The position numbers were made by a program, and so were the translations under genes. From Pelomonas sp. Root1444 (GTDB lineage: Bacteria; Pseudomonadota; Gammaproteobacteria; Burkholderiales; Burkholderiaceae_C), in NCBI RefSeq assembly GCF_001426885.1, contig NZ_LMFP01000003.1:1113701-1177700 (forward strand): a stretch of 64,000 nucleotides of DNA. The letters are read 5' to 3'. Under the pieces are notes generated by a model. That model searched no databases and had not been told where the DNA came from. It saw nothing but the letters and a program-made list of their open reading frames with translations. This document shows positions 50,580 to 60,222 of the stretch, piece by piece; positions within the stretch are counted from its first letter, which is position 1, and every line of letters begins with the position of its first letter.

Positions 50580-52343
50580 TCACTCGGCTTCAAGGCTGGC
50601 CTCGATCTGTTGGTAGCGCCACTGCACGGCATACCAGCCGCCCAGGCGCAGCAGCTCGGCATGCGTGCCGCGTTCGACGACATGGCCCTGCTTGAGCACG
50701 ATGACCTCGTCGGCATCCATCACGGCCGACAACCGGTGCGCGACGACGATGACGCTGCGGTCGGGCCGCGCGGCGCGCAGCTCTCGCAGGTGGTCGAGGA
50801 TGTCGGTTTCGGTGCCGGTGTCGACGGCCGACAGCGCGTCGTCCAGCACCAGCAGCGGCGCGTCCGACAGCAGCGCCCGCGCGATGGCCACGCGCTGGCG
50901 CTGGCCACCGGACAGTGTCACGCCGCGCTCGCCGACCTCGGTGGCATAGCCGCTGGGCAGGCGGACGATGTCGTCATGCACGGCGGCCAGTCGCGCGGCC
51001 GCTTCGATCTCGGCCGGCGTGGCGGCGGGCCGCGCCAGCGCGATGTTCTCGGCCACCGAGGCGGAGAACAGGAAGGGCTCCTGCGGCACCCATGCGATGT
51101 GGGCGCGCAGGGTCGCCAGCGGCAGCTCGGGCAAGGGCAAGCCACCCAGCGTCAGCCGGCCCGCATCGGGCTCGGCCTGGCGCAGCAGCAGCCGCACGAA
51201 GGTCGACTTGCCGGCGCCGGTCGCGCCGACGATGCCCAGCGTCCGGCCCGGGCGCAGCGTCAGGTCCAGGCCTTCGAGCGCGGGCCGCTTGGCGCCGGGG
51301 AAGGTGAAGGTGAGACCTTCCGCCCGCAGCTCGGCGCGAGGGGGCGGCGCCGCATGACCGTTATCGGCCAGCGTCAGCGGCGCATCCAGCACCGGCGCCA
51401 GCCGGGCCCACGCGGCGCGGCCGCGCTCCAGCAGCGCCAGCACCCAGCCGGCCGCGAACATCGGCCAGATCAGCTGGCCCAGGTACATCGTGAAGGCCGT
51501 CAGCTGGCCGATGCTGATCTCGCGCTGCGCCACCAGCCAGCCGCCCACGGCCAGTGCGATGGCGGTCGCCGCGCCCAGCGTCATGCCGACGGCGGGCTCG
51601 TAGGCGGCCTCCCAGCGCTGCGATCGGAAGGCCGCCTCGGCCGCGTTCCCGGCCAACTCGCCGAAGCGCTGCTGGCTGCGGCCGACGAGGCCTAACGCCC
51701 GCAACGTGCGCACACCGGCCAGGCTTTCCTGCACCTGCTGGTTGAGGTCGCCGAAGCGGCTCAGCGAGTCCTGCGCGGCTTCATGCAGGTGCTTGGAGAT
51801 CCACCAGAACGCCAGCGCCATCAACGGGAACGGCACGAGCGCCGCCAGGCCCAGGCGCCAGTCGATGGCGAGCGTCATCATGGCCAGCACGAGGACCAGC
51901 GTCTGCGTGCCGTCAAAGCCGGCGAGCATTGCCTCACCCGCCGCCTGCTCGACGGCGTCGATGTCGTTGGTCGCCAGTGCCATCAGGTCGCCGGTGCGCT
52001 GCTGCTGGAAGTAGGCCGGCCCCTGCAGCGCCAGCCGCGCGAACAGCCGCGTGCGCAGGCGCGCGCCGAGCTTGAACGCCGCCCTGAACAACGCCAGCCG
52101 CCAACCCACGCGCAGCAGGTAGATCACGAGGCCGGCGGCGACGAGCAAGGCGAGCTGCTCGATGAGCGCCGGCCCCTTCAGGCCGCCGGCCACCAGCGCG
52201 TCGACGACATGGCCCACCTGGCGCGGGATCCAGACGGTCAGTGCGGCGATGCAGGACAGCATCGCGGCGGCGGACGCATAGGCGTGCCAGTGCTCGCGCA
52301 CGAAGGCGGCGAGCATGCGGGTGAGGCTGTTCTCTATTCGCAC
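50580..52343 (-). CDS. ABC exporter half-transporter, MdlA/SmdA-like
   Basis: 587 residues. Exporter domain with QRTGDLMALATNDIDAVEQAAGEAMLAGFDG and ATPase domain with Walker A GATGAGKST, signature LSGGQRQRVAIARALL and Walker B LLVLDDALSAVD. The DIDAVEQ-type coupling region and DDALSAVD are like E. coli MdlA. Partner of the gene at 48616, with a repeat element inserted between them. The start is GTG at 52343 by length; ATG at 52316 is also possible, and neither has a strong ribosome-binding site. Confidence 0.92.
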   Translation of the reverse strand: MRIENSLTRMLAAFVREHWHAYASAAAMLSCIAALTVWIPRQVGHVVDALVAGGLKGPALIEQLALLVAAGLVIYLLRVGWRLALFRAAFKLGARLRTRLFARLALQGPAYFQQQRTGDLMALATNDIDAVEQAAGEAMLAGFDGTQTLVLVLAMMTLAIDWRLGLAALVPFPLMALAFWWISKHLHEAAQDSLSRFGDLNQQVQESLAGVRTLRALGLVGRSQQRFGELAGNAAEAAFRSQRWEAAYEPAVGMTLGAATAIALAVGGWLVAQREISIGQLTAFTMYLGQLIWPMFAAGWVLALLERGRAAWARLAPVLDAPLTLADNGHAAPPPRAELRAEGLTFTFPGAKRPALEGLDLTLRPGRTLGIVGATGAGKSTFVRLLLRQAEPDAGRLTLGGLPLPELPLATLRAHIAWVPQEPFLFSASVAENIALARPAATPAEIEAAARLAAVHDDIVRLPSGYATEVGERGVTLSGGQRQRVAIARALLSDAPLLVLDDALSAVDTGTETDILDHLRELRAARPDRSVIVVAHRLSAVMDADEVIVLKQGHVVERGTHAELLRLGGWYAVQWRYQQIEASLEAE

Positions 52344-52358
52344 AACGCAACGAAGACT

Positions 52359-52829
52359 TTAGAAGCTGACAAGTCTGTACTCGAAGGTTGTGCTCGGAAA
52401 GCCGCAGTCTCTTCGCATCGCAGCGATGGCGGCTGCATACGCTCGTTGAAGAGTGTTCTCCCTTACCGAGCCACGTTCGGCAGAGTTTTTCCTGATGAGG
52501 TCTAGCAATTCGCCAACCGCGTTCATCACATCGTCAGGAGCCCACAGCGCTGCCTCGTCGTAAGCCTCCAAGAAGCTCATTCTTTGCTCGTCCTCCCGCT
52601 GCGTACTAGCGCTGAGAAAGACACGCATGGAAACAGCAAGCTTGCCGTACACATTCCGACGTCGGACCAAAAGTTCTTGTTCTCGAACACCCGTCAACTT
52701 TTCACGCTCAACAATTCGAGCGGCCCAGAGTCCGCCAAGCCACTGCGTTAGTGCAAAAACCAGAGCGGCACCGCCACCCAATCCGATGAAAACTGAGCCA
52801 GCAATGGAAAGTAGATCGAGAAAGGTCAT
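52359..52829 (-). CDS. Orphan membrane-anchored protein, lower GC than surroundings
   Basis: 156 residues: an N-terminal transmembrane helix (SIAGSVFIGLGGGAALVFAL) followed by a helical cytoplasmic region with RRRNVYGKLAVSMRVFLSAS and AYDEAALWAPDDVMNAVGELLDLI. No family assigned. The DNA is clearly less GC-rich (roughly 50-60% against about 70% around it) with many A/T-ending codons, so it looks horizontally acquired. Proteins of this plan (short anchor plus helical body) are often lone accessory genes. Start at 52829; an upstream in-frame ATG would add 17 residues. Confidence 0.65.
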   Translation of the reverse strand: MTFLDLLSIAGSVFIGLGGGAALVFALTQWLGGLWAARIVEREKLTGVREQELLVRRRNVYGKLAVSMRVFLSASTQREDEQRMSFLEAYDEAALWAPDDVMNAVGELLDLIRKNSAERGSVRENTLQRAYAAAIAAMRRDCGFPSTTFEYRLVSF

Positions 52830-52842
52830 GGCGAAGTGCAGA

Positions 52843-54261
52843 TTACCGGCGGCCGACGAGTGTCCCTTGGTGCTTGCCAAACATCCACAACCCGGCCCAC
52901 GTCAGCACACCGTTCAGCAACAACAGCTCCAACCCGATCCGATACCCCCCATACGGCTGCCCGAAGTCCAGCACCGCACACAGCAGCGGCGCCGCCACGC
53001 ACACCGCCACCAGCGCCCGCCCCGACACCTGGCGCGGGGTGAACATCGCAAACGCGAACAGCCCGAGCAGCGGCCCGTAGGTGTAGCCCGCGAGCTTCAG
53101 GATCAGATAGATCATGCTGGCGTTGTCCAGCGCCTTGAAGCCAAGCACCAGCAGCAGGAACAGCGCCGCGAAGCCGAGGTGCACGCGCCGGCGGGTGCGG
53201 GTGTCTTCCTTGCCCACCCGAAGCAGATCAAGACATGTGCTGGCGGTCAGCGCCGTCAGCGCACCGTCCGCGCTCGGCAGCAGCGCCGAGACCAACGCGA
53301 TGACGAAGACCGCCTGCACCCAGGCCGGCAGGTATTGCATGACGACCGCGGGGAAGAGCGCATCGCCGCTGACGTTCAGGCCGTGTTCGCGTGCGAACAG
53401 CGTCAGCAGCCCGCCGAGCAGCAGGAAGGCCGCGACGACGACGAGCATCAGCACGGCCAGCACGAGCAGGTTCTTCTGCGCGTCGCGCAGCTTGGCGACC
53501 GACAGGCTCTTCTGCATCATTTCCTGGTCCAGCCCCGTCATGGCGATGGCGATGAACATGCCGGCCAGCAAGGCCTTCACGGAGAAGTCGCGGCTCAGCG
53601 GGTCGCCCACCCACACGCGCGACAGGCCCGTGGCATCCAGCTGAGCGAAGGCGTCCGGCCGCCACAGCAGCACCGCGCAGACGACGAGGCCCGTCAGCAT
53701 GCCGGCGGTCTGCAGCGTGTCGGTCCAGACCAGCGCCTTCACGCCGCCCTCGACGGTGTAGAGCAGGATCATCACCAGCACGACCGCCGCACCTACCGCG
53801 AAGGGCACGCCCAGCGGCTGCAGGATCAGCGTGTGCAGCACCGCGACGACCAGGTAGAGCCGCGCCGTGGCGCCCAGCGTGCGGCTCAGCACGAAGTAGG
53901 CCGAGCCCAGCCGCTGCGCCGCCGGCCCCAGGCGGTCGCCCAGCAGGCCGTAGATGGAGGCCAGCTTCAGCCGGTGGTAGGCCGGCAGCAGCACCAGGGC
54001 GATGACGGCATAGCCGACGACCTGGCCGAGCGCGATCTGCAGGTAGGTGAAGCCGCTGGCCGCGACCGAGCCCGGCACGCTGATGAAGGTGACGCCGGAC
54101 AGCGACGTGCCGACCATTCCGAAGGCGACAACCGGCCAGGGACTTTCCCTGCCCCCCACATAGAAACCCTCAGCACCGGAACCGCGCGAGACGCACCGCG
54201 CCAGTACCAGCAGCAGGCCGAAATAGGTGAGAACCCCGATCAAAAGCAGTGCAGGCGGCAT
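52843..54261 (-). CDS. Sodium:solute symporter family protein
   Basis: 472 residues with about 12-13 transmembrane helices of the SSS fold: GAEGFYVGGRESPWPVVAFGMVGTSLSGVTFISVPGSV at the N-terminus and GLDQEMMQKSLSVAKLRDAQKN in the middle are family markers; ALLPSADGALTALTAS holds the conserved Na-site Ser region. Solute not predictable. A longer open frame continues upstream antisense to the nuclease gene, but the ATG at 54261 is where symporter similarity starts. Confidence 0.92.
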   Translation of the reverse strand: MPPALLLIGVLTYFGLLLVLARCVSRGSGAEGFYVGGRESPWPVVAFGMVGTSLSGVTFISVPGSVAASGFTYLQIALGQVVGYAVIALVLLPAYHRLKLASIYGLLGDRLGPAAQRLGSAYFVLSRTLGATARLYLVVAVLHTLILQPLGVPFAVGAAVVLVMILLYTVEGGVKALVWTDTLQTAGMLTGLVVCAVLLWRPDAFAQLDATGLSRVWVGDPLSRDFSVKALLAGMFIAIAMTGLDQEMMQKSLSVAKLRDAQKNLLVLAVLMLVVVAAFLLLGGLLTLFAREHGLNVSGDALFPAVVMQYLPAWVQAVFVIALVSALLPSADGALTALTASTCLDLLRVGKEDTRTRRRVHLGFAALFLLLVLGFKALDNASMIYLILKLAGYTYGPLLGLFAFAMFTPRQVSGRALVAVCVAAPLLCAVLDFGQPYGGYRIGLELLLLNGVLTWAGLWMFGKHQGTLVGRR

Positions 54262-54375
54262 GGGCCGGGATGATGCCCGAGGGCGGGTTTGCGCGCCCCC
54301 ACGAACGGGGTGGATCAAATCGTCATCAAGCCTCCCTACGATGCGCCCCGTTTGGGCAATTTTTACTAACCCGTC

Positions 54376-57300
54376 ATGCAACTGAAACCCCTGGTGTCCC
54401 TCCTCGCCGCGGCCTTCGCCGTGCCCGTCGCGCTGGCGTCGACGAACGGTGTCGTCATCAGCCAGGTCTACGGCGGCAATGGCAACGTCTACAAGAGCGA
54501 CTACGTGGAGCTGTTCAACGCCGGCGCTGCGCCGGTGTCGCTGAACGGCATGTCGGTGCAGTACGCCAGCGCCACGGGCACCGGCAACTTCGTCGCCGTG
54601 CCGCTGACCAACGTGATGCTGCAGCCTGGCCAGTACTACCTGGTCAAGCTGGCCACTGCCGCGGCGGGCGCCGACCTGATCACCCCGGACGCCTCCGGCA
54701 GCACCGACCTGTCGGGCACCAACGGCAAGGTCATCCTGGCCAGCCAAGCCACGACCATCGGCTGCAACGGCGGCTCCAACGCCTGCTCGGACGCGCAGAA
54801 GGCGCTCATCGTCGACCTGGTCGGCTACGGCACGGCCAACTTCTTTGAGGGCGCGGCGTCCATCGCCTCGAACAGCACGAGCGGCCTGTTCCGCGCCGCC
54901 AACGGCTGCACGGACACCGACAACAACCTGGCCGATTTCAGCCGCGGCACCCCGGCGCCGCGCAACACGGCGAGCACGTTCAACGCCTGCGGCGGTGGCG
55001 GCGGCAACGCCCCCATCGTGCCGAGCTGCCCCGACGCCGTCGCCGTGGCCGGCACCGCGTCCGGCTTCTCCGTCAGCGCCAAGGACACCGACAGCCGCGT
55101 CACGGCCGTCAGCGTCGTCGGCAGCCTGCCCGACGGCGTGGCGCTGGACAGCTTCGTTGCCGCCAGCGGCGACGGCGTGGCCGCCACGCAGTCGTTCAGC
55201 GTCGCCAACACGCTGGCCGCCGGCAACTACAACCTCAGCCTGAAATGGGACAACGACGAAGCGCAGACCGCGAGCTGCACGTTCAAGCTGACCGTCAGCG
55301 GCATCGTCACCATCCCGGCCATCCAGGGCTCGGGCGCCAAGAGCACGATGGACGGTGCCAGCGTCACCACTAGCGGCGTCGTCACCAAGCTGATCAACAA
55401 CGGCTTCTACCTGCAGGACCCGGACGGCGACGGCGACCCGGCCACGTCCGACGGCGTCTTCGTCTTCACCAGCACCGCGCCTACCGTCGCCGTGGGCGAC
55501 AAGGTGACCGTCTCGGCCAAGGTGCAGGAGTACTCGGTCTCCACCAGCGCGGCCAGCCAGGCCAACCCGCTGACCGAGCTGAGCAGCGTCTCCGCCGTCA
55601 CCGTCGTCAGCACCGGCAACCAGCTGCCGCAGCCGGTCGAGGTGAGCCTGGCCGCGCTGGCCACGCAGTCGGCGATGGAGCGCTACGAGGGCATGCTGGT
55701 GCGCATCACCGACGCGCTGACTGTCAACCAGACCAACTTCGTCGGCAGCTGGGGCCAGCTGACCGTGTCGGCCGGCGGCCGCACGCTGACGCCCACCAAC
55801 GTGCTGCGCCCCGGCGCCGCGGCCCAGGCCTTGCTGGCCGCCAACCTGGCCCGCAGCGTCGTGCTGGACGATGGCAGCGCCACCAAGTTCCCCAACCCGA
55901 CGCCCTACCTCTGGCAGGACGGCACCGTGCGCGCCGGCGACAGCGTCGAGGGCGTGACCGGCGTGGTCGACTTCGGCCCGTCGACCGACTCGGCCGGCGG
56001 TCCGCTGTCGTACAAGATCCACCCGACCGCCGCGCCGGTGTTCGCCCGCCCGACCGCCCGCCCGGCCACGCCGCCGGCCGTGGGCGGCAACCTGCGCGTG
56101 GCCAGCGCCAACGTGCTGAACTACTTCACCAGCGGCAGTGGCGGCGCGTTCGTGGCCGGCAGCCCCAGCTGCGGCAGCGACTGCCGCGGCGCCAACACGC
56201 TGGCCGAGTTCAACCGCCAGCGCACCAAGATCCTGGCCGCGCTGTCGGGGCTGAACGCCGACGTCGTGGGCCTGATGGAGATCCAGAACGGCGGCAGCAA
56301 CTTCGCCGTGCAGAACCTCGTCGACGGCCTGAACGCCATGCTGGGCGCCAACACCTATGCCGCCGTGCCGCTGCCGGCCGCCGGCACGGGCACCGACGCC
56401 ATCCGCGTCGCGATGATCTACAAGCCGGCCAAGCTGGGCCTGATCGGCGCGTCCATGTCGGACACCAACGCCGTCAACAGCCGGCCGACCTTCGCGCAGG
56501 GCTTCGTCGCCCCGAACGGCGAGAAGTTCGCCGTCGCCGTCAACCACCTGAAGTCCAAGGGCAGCTGCGGCTCCGGCCTGAACGCCGACCAGGGCGACCT
56601 GCAGGGCTGCCACAACCAGACCCGCAAGGAGCAGGCCCAGCGCCTGCTGGCCTGGCTGCCCACCGTCAAGGCCACGGCCCAGACGGAGGACGTCATCCTC
56701 ATCGGCGACTTCAACGCCTATGCCCAGGAAGACCCCATCGAACTGCTGACCACCGGCGGCCTGGTGGACCTGGTCGGCAAGTTCGACCCGGCCGACTACA
56801 GCTACGTGTTCGACGCCGGCGCCGGCCGCCTGGACCACGGCCTGGGCACGGCCAGCGTCGCCGCCAAGGTGGTGGGCGCCACCAGCTGGCACATCAACGC
56901 CGACGAACCCGAGTGGACCGACTACAACACCGAGGACAAGGCCGCCGGCAACGACTGGTACCAGCCGACGGTGTTCCGTGCGTCGGACCATGATCCGATG
57001 TTGATTGGGTTGAGTGTGGTGAAGAAGCTGGGCGGCACGGCCGGTAACGACACCATCGTGGGCACCGATGGCGACGACGTCATCGAAGGCGGCCTGGGTC
57101 GTGACACGCTGACCGGCAAGGCCGGCGCGAACCAGTTCGTCTACCGCACTGGCAGCGACGGCCTGGACACCATCACCGACTTCAAGCCAGGCGTGGACAG
57201 CCTCGTCTTCACCGACCTGCTGAAAGCCGTAGGCATTAACAGCGGTGCGCCGCTTGCCACCGGCCATGTCACCTGCGTCAACCAAGCGGACGGCGCTCTG

Positions 57301-57408
57301 ATCGGCTACGACCCCGACGGCTCTGCCGGCGCCGCTGCGTCGCGCCCCGTCGCCAAGCTCAAGGCCGTGCTGTGCGCCGCAATCAACGCGGCGTCGTTCA
57401 AGTTCTGA
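54376..57408 (+). CDS. Secreted LTD-EEP-RTX nuclease (ExeM/NucH family)
   Basis: 1010 residues. Signal peptide (MQLKPLVSLLAAAFAVPVALA), N-terminal lamin-tail domain (about 22-170: VVISQVYGGNGNVYKSDYVELFNAG), beta-rich linker and OB-like regions, an endonuclease/exonuclease/phosphatase domain (about 571-880: RVASANVLNYF, GLMEIQNGG, VNHLKSKG, IGDFNAY, ASDHDPM), then one block of RTX calcium nonapeptides (GTAGNDTIVGTDGDDVIEGG, about 891-925). Extracellular DNase of the Shewanella ExeM type, involved in DNA use or biofilm dispersal. The RTX block with a Sec signal is a common but mixed feature. Confidence 0.93.
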   Translation: MQLKPLVSLLAAAFAVPVALASTNGVVISQVYGGNGNVYKSDYVELFNAGAAPVSLNGMSVQYASATGTGNFVAVPLTNVMLQPGQYYLVKLATAAAGADLITPDASGSTDLSGTNGKVILASQATTIGCNGGSNACSDAQKALIVDLVGYGTANFFEGAASIASNSTSGLFRAANGCTDTDNNLADFSRGTPAPRNTASTFNACGGGGGNAPIVPSCPDAVAVAGTASGFSVSAKDTDSRVTAVSVVGSLPDGVALDSFVAASGDGVAATQSFSVANTLAAGNYNLSLKWDNDEAQTASCTFKLTVSGIVTIPAIQGSGAKSTMDGASVTTSGVVTKLINNGFYLQDPDGDGDPATSDGVFVFTSTAPTVAVGDKVTVSAKVQEYSVSTSAASQANPLTELSSVSAVTVVSTGNQLPQPVEVSLAALATQSAMERYEGMLVRITDALTVNQTNFVGSWGQLTVSAGGRTLTPTNVLRPGAAAQALLAANLARSVVLDDGSATKFPNPTPYLWQDGTVRAGDSVEGVTGVVDFGPSTDSAGGPLSYKIHPTAAPVFARPTARPATPPAVGGNLRVASANVLNYFTSGSGGAFVAGSPSCGSDCRGANTLAEFNRQRTKILAALSGLNADVVGLMEIQNGGSNFAVQNLVDGLNAMLGANTYAAVPLPAAGTGTDAIRVAMIYKPAKLGLIGASMSDTNAVNSRPTFAQGFVAPNGEKFAVAVNHLKSKGSCGSGLNADQGDLQGCHNQTRKEQAQRLLAWLPTVKATAQTEDVILIGDFNAYAQEDPIELLTTGGLVDLVGKFDPADYSYVFDAGAGRLDHGLGTASVAAKVVGATSWHINADEPEWTDYNTEDKAAGNDWYQPTVFRASDHDPMLIGLSVVKKLGGTAGNDTIVGTDGDDVIEGGLGRDTLTGKAGANQFVYRTGSDGLDTITDFKPGVDSLVFTDLLKAVGINSGAPLATGHVTCVNQADGALIGYDPDGSAGAAASRPVAKLKAVLCAAINAASFKF

Positions 57409-57431
57409 TTTCTTGCAAGGAGAACAACATC

Positions 57432-57917
57432 ATGCAATTCCGCCCCCTGCTGATCGCTGCCGCCGCGCTCATGGCCGCGTCGGCCCAAGCCGCCACGTTC
57501 AACTTCAACGGCGTCATCGATGCCGGCCCGCTGGCGGCCGACAGCGTGCCGTTCTCGGGCAGCTTCAGCTACACCGACCCGGTCACCGGTTCGGGTTTCG
57601 AACAGATCGCGCTGACGGCCTTCTCGCTGAATTTCCTGCTGACGAACTTCCCGCTGAACGCGGGCGCGACGGCGGACTTCGACAACGGCGTATTCCTGGG
57701 CCTGAGCTACAGCCATCTCTCCAACGCCGACTTCACGCTGACGATGACCTCCGGCAGCATGGACGTGACCGACGCCTTCCTGCACTACACGCCCACCGGT
57801 GGCATCGAGAGCAGCGGCGGCTACAGCATCTCTGCCGTCCCCGAGCCGGAGAGCTACGCCCTCATGCTCGGCGGCCTCGGCCTGGTCGGCTGGATGGCCC
57901 GGCGTCGCAAGGCCTGA
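57432..57917 (+). CDS. PEP-CTERM sorted exported protein
   Basis: 161 residues. Sec signal (MQFRPLLIAAAALMAASAQA), a beta-rich mature part (FNFNGVIDAGPLAADSVPFSGSFSYTDPVTGSG) and the C-terminal sorting signal VPEPESYALMLGGLGLVGWMARRRK: PEP motif, hydrophobic helix, Arg cluster. Handled by the exosortase system, so the host must carry exosortase elsewhere. Starts 24 bp after the nuclease stop and ends at an intrinsic terminator, so the two may form an operon. Confidence 0.92.
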   Translation: MQFRPLLIAAAALMAASAQAATFNFNGVIDAGPLAADSVPFSGSFSYTDPVTGSGFEQIALTAFSLNFLLTNFPLNAGATADFDNGVFLGLSYSHLSNADFTLTMTSGSMDVTDAFLHYTPTGGIESSGGYSISAVPEPESYALMLGGLGLVGWMARRRKA

Positions 57918-57935
57918 GCCTGCCTGCTGCGCCTG

Positions 57936-57966
57936 ACGGCCCGCTTCGGCGGGCCGTTTGCTTTTT
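57936..57966 (+). terminator. Intrinsic terminator after the PEP-CTERM gene
   Basis: Perfect 9-bp stem ACGGCCCGC-TTCG-GCGGGCCGT followed by TTTGCTTTTT. The T-run reaches the stop codon of the convergent PaiB-like gene. Confidence 0.92.
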
Positions 57967-58607
57967 CAGGGAGGCGACGAATCCTGGCCCACCTGTCTCA
58001 TCCGCGCAGCCATCTCCACCGAGCCGCGGGCGTGCAACTGGTCCGCAGCGCCCTCGCGGTCGCGCGCGTCCTTGTTCTGGCTGAGCTTGACCTTGCCCAC
58101 CAGCGACGTGATGACGATCTCGATGCCGACGATGTGGCCCAGCAGGCCATCGATGAAATCGGGCGCGGAGTCGCCCATCTTCCACGGCCGGGGCTCGGCC
58201 GCTTCATGCCGGCGCGTCAACGCCGCCAGCAGGCCGCGGACGAAGCGCGCGTCGTCGCGCACGGTCATCACGCCATGCGCGTGCACGACCTCGTAGTTCC
58301 AGGTCGGCACCTGGCGGTGCGCCTCGTGCTTGCTCGGGTACCAGTTGGGCGAGACATAGGCCTGGGCGCCGCGGAAGGCGACCATCACCGCGGTGCCGGT
58401 GGGGCAGCGCCGCCACAGGTCGTTGGCGCGCGCCACGTGGGCCAGCAGCCGCCCGTGCGGGCCGTGCGCCACGTCGAGCTCGAACGGGATGTGGTCGGCG
58501 TCCAGCCCCGCGGGGCCGTGCGTGACCAGCATGCCCAGCGGGTGGGCGCGGATGATGCGGTGCAAGGCCTCGGGCCGGGTCTCGGCGAATTGCGGGGGGA
58601 TGTACAT
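57966..58607 (-). CDS. FMN-binding negative transcriptional regulator, PaiB-like
   Basis: 213 residues of the PaiB/FMN_bind_2 family: MYIPPQFAETRPEALHRIIRAHPLGMLVTHG, HIPFELD, YVSPNWYPSKHEAHRQVPTWNYEVVHAHG. A flavin-reductase-like split-barrel; PaiB was named for effects on sporulation-gene expression, and its biochemical role is still unclear. Divergent from a MocR-type regulator with 79 bp between, a frequent pairing that suggests that regulator controls it. Confidence 0.88.
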   Translation of the reverse strand: MYIPPQFAETRPEALHRIIRAHPLGMLVTHGPAGLDADHIPFELDVAHGPHGRLLAHVARANDLWRRCPTGTAVMVAFRGAQAYVSPNWYPSKHEAHRQVPTWNYEVVHAHGVMTVRDDARFVRGLLAALTRRHEAAEPRPWKMGDSAPDFIDGLLGHIVGIEIVITSLVGKVKLSQNKDARDREGAADQLHARGSVEMAARMRQVGQDSSPP

Positions 58608-58686
58608 CGGTGCGAGTTCGTTGCGGCAGGCACCGACGATGCCTGCAGGCCGGCACAATGAGAAGTGCCAGTTCGGAGGAATTCAA

Positions 58687-60222
58687 GTGGTCCAGTTGCG
58701 CGCCTCCGCGCCCGCCCGCCAGACGAGCCGTACCCGCCGCAGCCGCGATGGCACCGGGCGCCGCATCTACGACCTGCTGCGCGCCCAGATGGCCGACGGC
58801 ACGCTGGCCGCGGGCGCCCGGCTGCCGTCCACGCGGGCGCTGGCCGCCGAGCTGGGCGTGTCGCGCACCACGGTGACGGCCGCCTACGAGCAGCTCGCGG
58901 CGGAAGGCTTCATCGCCACGTCCGCCGGCCGCGCCGCCACGGTGGCTTTGCCGGCGAGGCCGGCGCGGCCCATGGCACCGCGGGCGGGCAGCCGGCGCGC
59001 GAACGCACCGGCCTTGTCGGCGTTCGCGCACCGGCTGCTGGGGGCCGAACTGCCGGCCCTGCCGGCGGAGCGCGTCCGCATCGACTTCCGCTACGGCGCG
59101 CTGGCCTCGCGCGACTTCCCCGCGCTGGCCTGGCGGCGCGAGTACCAGGCCCAGCTGCTGCAGCAGCGCGACGCGCTCGGCTACATCGAGCCCGAGGGCG
59201 ACGCCACGCTGAGGCAGTCGCTGCAGGGCTACCTGCGGCGCGCGCGGGGCATGGCCTGCGACGCCGGGCAGATCGTCATCGTCCACGGCTCGCAGCAGGC
59301 GATCGACCTGTGTGCGCGGCTGCTGCTGGATGCGGGCGATGCGTTCGTGTTCGAGGAGCCGGGCTACCTGATGGCGCGCGCTTGCTTCGAGGCGACCGGC
59401 GCGAGCCTGCTGGCCACGCCGGTCGATGCCCACGGCATCGACACCGCCAGGCTGCCCGAGGGCGACCGCGTTCGCCTGGCCTACGTCACGCCCTCGCACC
59501 AGTTCCCACTCGGCGGCGTGCTGCCGGTCGGGCGGCGCCAGCAGCTGCTGCAATGGGCCCAGCGGCACGGCGCCTGGGTCATCGAGGACGACTACGACGG
59601 CGAGTTCCGCTACGGCCAGCGCCCGATCGACGCGCTGCAGTCGATGGACGCGGACGGCCGCGTCATCTACATCGGCACCTTCTCCAAGGCGCTGTCGCCG
59701 CAGCTGCGGCTGGGCTACCTGGTGCTGCCTGCCGAGCTGGTGCCCGTGTTCCAGCGCGTCAAGCGGATGACCGACCGCCACGCGCCGGTGTGGGACCAGC
59801 GGGTGCTGGCGGCGCTGATCGCCAGCGGCGCCTACGAGCGCCACGTGCGCCGCATGCGGCGCGAGCACGAGCGCCGGCGCGCGGCGCTGCTGGATGCCGC
59901 CGCGCGCCACCTGCCCGCGGACTGCCGCATCGACGGCGCCGCCGCGGGGCTGCACGTCGTGCTCTGGCTGCCGTCGCTGCGGCCGCGGGACGAAGCCGCG
60001 CTGGCCACGGCCGCACGCGGCCGCGGCGTAGGTGTCTACCCGGTCTCGCCGCTGTATGCCGCGCCGCACGGTGCCGACCGGCCGGCTGGCCTGGTGCTGG
60101 GCTACGCCAGCCTGACGCTTGAGCAGATCGAGCAAGGCATCCACGCACTGGCGCTGAGCCTGAAAGCCCTGTCCAGGGCAGCGCGGCCGGCCCGGCCGGT
60201 CAGTACGTCCGGCCGCCCTTGA
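58687..60222 (+). CDS. MocR/PdxR-type GntR regulator with aminotransferase domain
   Basis: 511 residues. N-terminal GntR winged helix (about 25-90: [50 protein letters not shown]) joined to a fold-type I aminotransferase domain with PLP lysine in [16 protein letters not shown] (about residue 333). PdxR-like members regulate PLP synthesis; others regulate divergent genes, here probably the PaiB-like gene. The start is GTG at 58687, six bases after GGAGGA. Convergent with ruvC, 23-bp overlap. Confidence 0.9.
   Translation: MVQLRASAPARQTSRTRRSRDGTGRRIYDLLRAQMADGTLAAGARLPSTRALAAELGVSRTTVTAAYEQLAAEGFIATSAGRAATVALPARPARPMAPRAGSRRANAPALSAFAHRLLGAELPALPAERVRIDFRYGALASRDFPALAWRREYQAQLLQQRDALGYIEPEGDATLRQSLQGYLRRARGMACDAGQIVIVHGSQQAIDLCARLLLDAGDAFVFEEPGYLMARACFEATGASLLATPVDAHGIDTARLPEGDRVRLAYVTPSHQFPLGGVLPVGRRQQLLQWAQRHGAWVIEDDYDGEFRYGQRPIDALQSMDADGRVIYIGTFSKALSPQLRLGYLVLPAELVPVFQRVKRMTDRHAPVWDQRVLAALIASGAYERHVRRMRREHERRRAALLDAAARHLPADCRIDGAAAGLHVVLWLPSLRPRDEAALATAARGRGVGVYPVSPLYAAPHGADRPAGLVLGYASLTLEQIEQGIHALALSLKALSRAARPARPVSTSGRP

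Noticed and set aside
52843-57285. 1480-codon open frame on the minus strand covering the nuclease gene
   Set aside because: Only its last 472 codons (from 54261) match a protein family; the rest is antisense to a clear secreted nuclease and reflects GC-skewed codon positions.
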